NCBI GenBank assembly: GCA_965116345.1 | Contig: OZ220680.1 | Coordinates: 558,001-622,000, forward strand | DNA length: 64,000 bases | Source: VXYL01 sp965116345 | Lineage (GTDB): Bacteria; Pseudomonadota; Gammaproteobacteria; Pseudomonadales; Azotimanducaceae | Reading direction: 5' to 3' | Shown: in pieces, positions 60,498-64,000 of the stretch | Layout of the letters: the number at the start of each line of letters is the position of its first letter | How positions within the stretch are numbered: the stretch's first letter is position 1 | Program-made: the position numbers and the translations under genes | The notes under the pieces: generated by a model | Database searches by the model: none | What the model was told of the DNA's origin: nothing | The model's input: only the letters and a program-made list of their open reading frames with translations

Positions 60498-61541
60498 ATG
60501 TCCGCTGCGGTCGAACGACCGGCGGGCGGCGCGGGTCCGGGTGGGCGCCACGCGGGCGCGGGGTTGCTGATGCTCCTCATGTTGCCGTTTTGCGTCCACG
60601 CGGAGCCGTTGGTCGGCCGGGCCGTGGCATTCGCCCAGCCGAACTCGGTTTGGGACGAGGAGTGGCAGCGGCTAAAGGCGGGACTCGCCGCGCAAGACGA
60701 TGTCCGGCTGGAGTATTTCACCCGGGGCGAGCGCGGCAGCGAGGAACAGATGCTGCACGACATCCGCCGCGGCCGCGCGCACCTCGGCGGCATGTCGCTG
60801 CAGGGCCTCGCCTCGGTGGTGCCGGAACTCAACATCGCCATGGCGCCGTACGTCTTCGAGAGCGCGGGCGAGGTCGACTTCGTCTACGACAACTACCTGT
60901 TCGATGTCTTCCAGGCGCTGTTCGCGGAGAAGAACCTGGCACTTCTGCAATGGGTCGAGGTCGGCTGGAGCGGCATCTACGCCAAGCGTGCCGTCGGCGT
61001 GCCTTCGGACGCCCGCGGGTTGCGCCTGCGGGGCTCGCCGAACCCGGCGTCGCAAGCCTTCCTCGCCGCCATCGGCGCGGACTCGATTCCGCTCGGCAGC
61101 GGCGATCTCGTGCCATCCCTGCAGACCGGGTTGATCGAGGGCGGCGTGTCCTCGGTGATCTTCCACTTCTTCGTGACGCGCAAATACGCCGGCCATCTGA
61201 CCCTGTCCCGCCACTCCTACGATACCGGCGCGATCGTGGTGAATCGGTCTTGGTTCGAGTCGGCGACGCAGGTCCAGCGCGACGTGCTTCGCGGGGCGTG
61301 GGGCGACGTCGCCGCCGCGCGGGCCGCGGTACGCGCGGTCAACAGCTTCGCCGTCGACCAGATGCGCCAGGAAGGCATCGCGGTGCGCGACCTGACCGAG
61401 GCCGAACTCGAGGCGTGGCGCCAAGCCACCGCCGACATCGTGCCCGCATTGGTCGAGCGCATCGGCGCTGGTGCGCAGACGGTCCACGACGCGATTGTCG
61501 CCGGCAAGCGCGCCTACGCGGCGATCGATCCGGACGGATGA
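60498..61541 (+). CDS. dctP: TRAP transporter substrate-binding protein (DctP family)
   Basis: 347 residues from ATG 60498 (GAGGG upstream; ATG 60456 overlaps the thioesterase). A signal peptide (GAGLLMLLMLPFCVHA) precedes the mature binding protein. Family blocks: GSEEQMLHDIRRGRAHLGGM, APYVFESAGEVDF, GLRLRGSPNPASQAFLAAIG and LQTGLIEGGVSSVIFHFFVT. It binds an organic acid in the periplasm and hands it to the membrane subunits that follow. Confidence 0.92.
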   Translation: MSAAVERPAGGAGPGGRHAGAGLLMLLMLPFCVHAEPLVGRAVAFAQPNSVWDEEWQRLKAGLAAQDDVRLEYFTRGERGSEEQMLHDIRRGRAHLGGMSLQGLASVVPELNIAMAPYVFESAGEVDFVYDNYLFDVFQALFAEKNLALLQWVEVGWSGIYAKRAVGVPSDARGLRLRGSPNPASQAFLAAIGADSIPLGSGDLVPSLQTGLIEGGVSSVIFHFFVTRKYAGHLTLSRHSYDTGAIVVNRSWFESATQVQRDVLRGAWGDVAAARAAVRAVNSFAVDQMRQEGIAVRDLTEAELEAWRQATADIVPALVERIGAGAQTVHDAIVAGKRAYAAIDPDG

Positions 61542-62026
61542 TGCCGATGCTCCGGTGGATGGCACGCATCGAGAAGGCCCTGTGCGCGGCTGGGTTCCTG
61601 GTCATGTCGCTGGCGCTCGTGGCCGATGTCGCGTCCCGGCTGGCTCTCGGCTACGGCATCGTCGGGGCGCCGCAACTCGGGCTCGTCGGCATGCTGGTGA
61701 CGGCGATGTTCGGCGTTGGCCTCGCCGCCGACGCCGGGGAGCACTTCCGCCCGCGAGTGCTGGACAAATACCGTCCGGCCAGCTGGGAGCCCGCAATGGT
61801 TCGCATCGGCCACGCGCTGACGTCCGCGTTCTTCACGCTTCTCGCCGGCGTGGCCGCCTACGTCGCCTGGGAGAGTTGGCTGCTCGACGACGTGACCAGC
61901 CTGCTGCGTTGGCCGGTATGGCTGCTCCAAGCCACGATTATCGTCGCGCTCGCCTTCAACGCCGTGCGCTTCGCGCTGTTCAGCGGCCGCGCCGATGCCG
62001 CGCCTTCGCAACCGGTCGACGCGTGA
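61538..62026 (+). CDS. dctQ: TRAP transporter small permease (DctQ)
   Basis: 162 residues, ATG in an ATGA overlap with dctP. Four membrane helices; the first spans ALCAAGFLVMSLALVADVAS. Conserved tail AFNAVRFALFSGR. The gene is followed by dctM with a one-base overlap (TGATG). Forms the QM membrane complex. Confidence 0.9.
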   Translation: MMPMLRWMARIEKALCAAGFLVMSLALVADVASRLALGYGIVGAPQLGLVGMLVTAMFGVGLAADAGEHFRPRVLDKYRPASWEPAMVRIGHALTSAFFTLLAGVAAYVAWESWLLDDVTSLLRWPVWLLQATIIVALAFNAVRFALFSGRADAAPSQPVDA

Positions 62027-63279
62027 TGGGTTGGGTACTGCTCGTCGGGCTCGTCGTCCTGCTGTGGCTGCGCCAACCCATCCTGGTGCTGCTCGGGTCA
62101 GCCGCCCTGTTCGTGTACACCGCATTTGACGGCGGCCATCCGGAATACGTCGTCTACGACATCTGGGAGGCCTTCAACAAGGAAGTCCTGCTGGCGATTC
62201 CGCTGTTCATGTTCGCCGGTGCGGTCATGAGTCGCGGCTCCATCGCGCGGCGGTTGATCGACTTCGTGGTGGCCGCGACCCGGTTCGCACCCGGCGGTCT
62301 GGCCATTGCCACGGTGGTCTCCGCCGCCGGCTTTGCTGCTATCTCCGGGTCCGCCACGGTCACCCTGCTGGCGGTCGGCGCGATCATGTACCAGGCCTTG
62401 ATCGAGAACGGCTACGGCAAGCACTTCGCGATTGGCCTGATCGCCGCGAGCGGGGTCCTCGGCATCGTGATTCCGCCCTCGATCCCGCTAATCCTCTACG
62501 GGGTGATCACCGAGACCTCCATCGCGAACTTGTTCATCGCCGGGTTGGGTCCCGCGCTGGTGATGATCGCGTTTCTCGCCGCCTACACGTTGATCCGCTA
62601 CGGACGAACCCGCGCCGGCCGGTTCGACTTGCGCGAAGTCCGGCGAACCGCGCGCCGGGCCCTGCCCGCGATGCCATTGCCGGTGGTGGTACTGGGTGGG
62701 ATCTACGGCGGCTTCTTCACCCCTACCGAAGCCGCCGCCGTTGCCGTGGTACTCGCCGTCGTCATCGAACTCGTCGTAAACCGCGACATGGGCCTCGCGG
62801 ACCTGTGGGACGTCAGTCTGGAGACGTCCCGACTGATGGGCAGCCTGTTCCTAGTGCTCGCCTTCGCCGTATCGATCAACGTCTTCCTGACCTACGAGCA
62901 GATACCGCAGCAGACCGTCGCCGCCATGGAAGGGGCGATCGACACGCCCGCCGAGTTCCTGATCCTCGGCAACCTCGCGCTGCTGCTGGTCGGCATGGTG
63001 ATCGACATCGGCTCCGCGGTACTGATCCTAGGCCCCATGCTGGAACCGATGGCGAATCGGCTCGGCATCGGTTCCGAGCAACTGGGCATCCTGATGATCG
63101 TGAACCTCGGCATCGGCTACCTGACGCCGCCCATGGGATTGAACCTGATCGTGGCGATGGCGGCGTTCAGGGAGGACTTCATCACCGTCACCAAGGCGGT
63201 GTTGCCGTTCATCGGCCTACTGCTCCTTGCGCTCGCGGTAATCGCGTTGTTCCCGGCGATCACCACGTTCCTGATCTGA
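62026..63279 (+). CDS. dctM: TRAP transporter large permease (DctM)
   Basis: 417 residues. About twelve hydrophobic helices; the family blocks AIPLFMFAGAVMSRGSIARR, ASGVLGIVIPPSIPLILYG, GGIYGGFFTPTEAAAVAVVL and LGIGYLTPPMGLNLIVAMAA are all present. Sodium-driven uptake of the solute captured by DctP. It ends the operon. Only 26 bases separate its stop from the convergent ATPase gene. Confidence 0.93.
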   Translation: MGWVLLVGLVVLLWLRQPILVLLGSAALFVYTAFDGGHPEYVVYDIWEAFNKEVLLAIPLFMFAGAVMSRGSIARRLIDFVVAATRFAPGGLAIATVVSAAGFAAISGSATVTLLAVGAIMYQALIENGYGKHFAIGLIAASGVLGIVIPPSIPLILYGVITETSIANLFIAGLGPALVMIAFLAAYTLIRYGRTRAGRFDLREVRRTARRALPAMPLPVVVLGGIYGGFFTPTEAAAVAVVLAVVIELVVNRDMGLADLWDVSLETSRLMGSLFLVLAFAVSINVFLTYEQIPQQTVAAMEGAIDTPAEFLILGNLALLLVGMVIDIGSAVLILGPMLEPMANRLGIGSEQLGILMIVNLGIGYLTPPMGLNLIVAMAAFREDFITVTKAVLPFIGLLLLALAVIALFPAITTFLI

Positions 63280-63305
63280 GCCGCCGCCATCGCCTGTCTC
63301 GCGGG

Positions 63306-64000
63306 TCACCACGGCTTCAACTCCTCGGGCAAATCTGTCAGCGCAACCGCGCGGATCTTCTTCGCCATGTCGAAAGAGTTCCGACCGGCATGTACGACGA
63401 TCAGACGTTGAAGTCGCAAGTCGGCAAGAGCGATCCGCATCGACGGGGTGACGCTGGGCGAGGCGGTCCTTTTGACCTCGAATCCCCAACGCCTCGTGCC
63501 GCGAACGACCAGCAGGTCGAGTTCGGCACCCGTATGGGTGGCCCAGAAAAAACACTCGTGGGACCGGACCGCAAGAAACGAAGCCACCTGGCTTGTCACG
63601 AAACCCTCCCACGAGGCGCCGAGTTTGGGATGAACATCAAGGTCGGATCGGTTGGTCACGCCGAGCAGGGTGTGCAATAGGCCGGAATCCGCGAGATAGA
63701 CCTTCGGGGACTTGACTTGACGCTTCTTGAGGTTCGCGTGCCATGGTTGGAGCTGCCGCACGACAAACGCAGACGTGAGAATGTCGAGGTAGTGGCGAAC
63801 CGTGGCATGGTTCACGGCGAAGTTTCGGGCGAATTCCGACGCGTTCCAAACTTGGCCGTGGTAGTGCGCCAACATGGTCCAGAACCGCCTGAGGCTGGTC
63901 GCGCCGACCCGAACACCGAACTGGGGCACGTCGCGCTCGAGAAACGTGCTGATGAAGTCCTCCCGCCAATCTCCGCTCTTCGAGTTGGATGACGCCAGGT
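63306..64000 (-). CDS. AAA ATPase with DUF4143 domain (partial, runs off right edge)
   Basis: The minus-strand frame is open from the right edge to the stop at 63306 (231 codons visible). The C-terminal DUF4143 part reads FISTFLERDVPQFGVR, then LTSAFVVRQLQPWHANLKKR and KVYLADSGLLHTLLGV, ending with the PD-(D/E)XK-like FWATHTGAELDLLV and WGFEVKRTASP. The N-terminal AAA domain lies outside. Such proteins are common accessory genes of unknown role, often in defence or mobile contexts. Confidence 0.88.
   Translation of the reverse strand, partial: LASSNSKSGDWREDFISTFLERDVPQFGVRVGATSLRRFWTMLAHYHGQVWNASEFARNFAVNHATVRHYLDILTSAFVVRQLQPWHANLKKRQVKSPKVYLADSGLLHTLLGVTNRSDLDVHPKLGASWEGFVTSQVASFLAVRSHECFFWATHTGAELDLLVVRGTRRWGFEVKRTASPSVTPSMRIALADLRLQRLIVVHAGRNSFDMAKKIRAVALTDLPEELKPW

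Overview
This window is high-GC DNA (roughly two thirds G+C) with dense, mostly operonic genes. Two TonB-dependent receptors, an outer-membrane beta-barrel, lipoproteins with clear lipoboxes, a FAN1-type nuclease paired with an Fe-S helicase, and a TRAP transporter point to a Gram-negative proteobacterium, most likely a free-living or host-associated gammaproteobacterium with a broad oxidative metabolism. No rRNA, tRNA or CRISPR array was seen. Many genes start with GTG inside a GTGA stop/start overlap.

Left part (1-28 kb). A cytochrome oxidase subunit III fragment lies at the left edge. Next comes a minus-strand trio: cytochrome c lipoprotein, HupE/UreJ-like membrane protein and a transmembrane anchor protein. 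A plus-strand run follows: TonB receptor, beta-propeller phytase, PspB-like small protein, amidase and carboxylesterase, closed by a cluster of GGGCGAGG-type palindromes. The minus strand from 18.2 to 10.4 kb carries the FAN1-helicase pair and then a five-gene envelope module of poorly known families (two tandem DUF6644, one DUF6152, two secreted proteins). From 18.4 kb come an M19 dipeptidase lipoprotein, a retropepsin-like protein, a second TonB receptor with a Tat-type flavin amine oxidase and a DUF1838 protein, a CpcT-like protein, a scar holding integrase and BrnT remnants, and an outer-membrane barrel.

Right part (28-63 kb). This is a large catabolic supercluster of divergent operons: three PuuE/imidase-like polysaccharide-deacetylase-family hydrolases, an isochorismatase-type amidohydrolase, a GlcD-type FAD oxidase, degenerate alpha/beta-hydrolase and nitrilase homologues, HMG-CoA-lyase-like lyase, three class III CoA transferases, VOC proteins, MFS and TRAP transporters, a LeuCD-type hydro-lyase, aldehyde dehydrogenase, MaoC hydratase, acyl-CoA dehydrogenase, MmgE/PrpD, a PaaK-like CoA ligase, an amidase and a thioesterase. 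The last twelve genes (50.9-63.3 kb) form one operon.

The most striking signal is a 16-bp palindrome (consensus TAWTGAT-NN-ATCAWTA) found once in each of five divergent promoter regions (20.75, 30.90, 37.87, 44.07 and 50.88 kb). It ties the second TonB receptor operon and the whole catabolic block into one apparent regulon. A GntR/HutC-type regulator at 34.3 kb, just behind a 167-bp MITE-like element, is the obvious candidate regulator. The gene content fits stepwise opening of a cyclic amide or imide, deamidation, hydration by a LeuCD-type enzyme, CoA activation and C-C cleavage. The substrate is unknown. Maleimide-type compounds, including tetrapyrrole breakdown products, are one testable guess.

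Toxin-antitoxin material is scattered through the block: DUF433/DUF5615 at 35 kb, HicBA at 46.5 kb, an orphan HicB-like gene and BrnT/BrnA remnants. An AAA/DUF4143 ATPase runs off the right edge.
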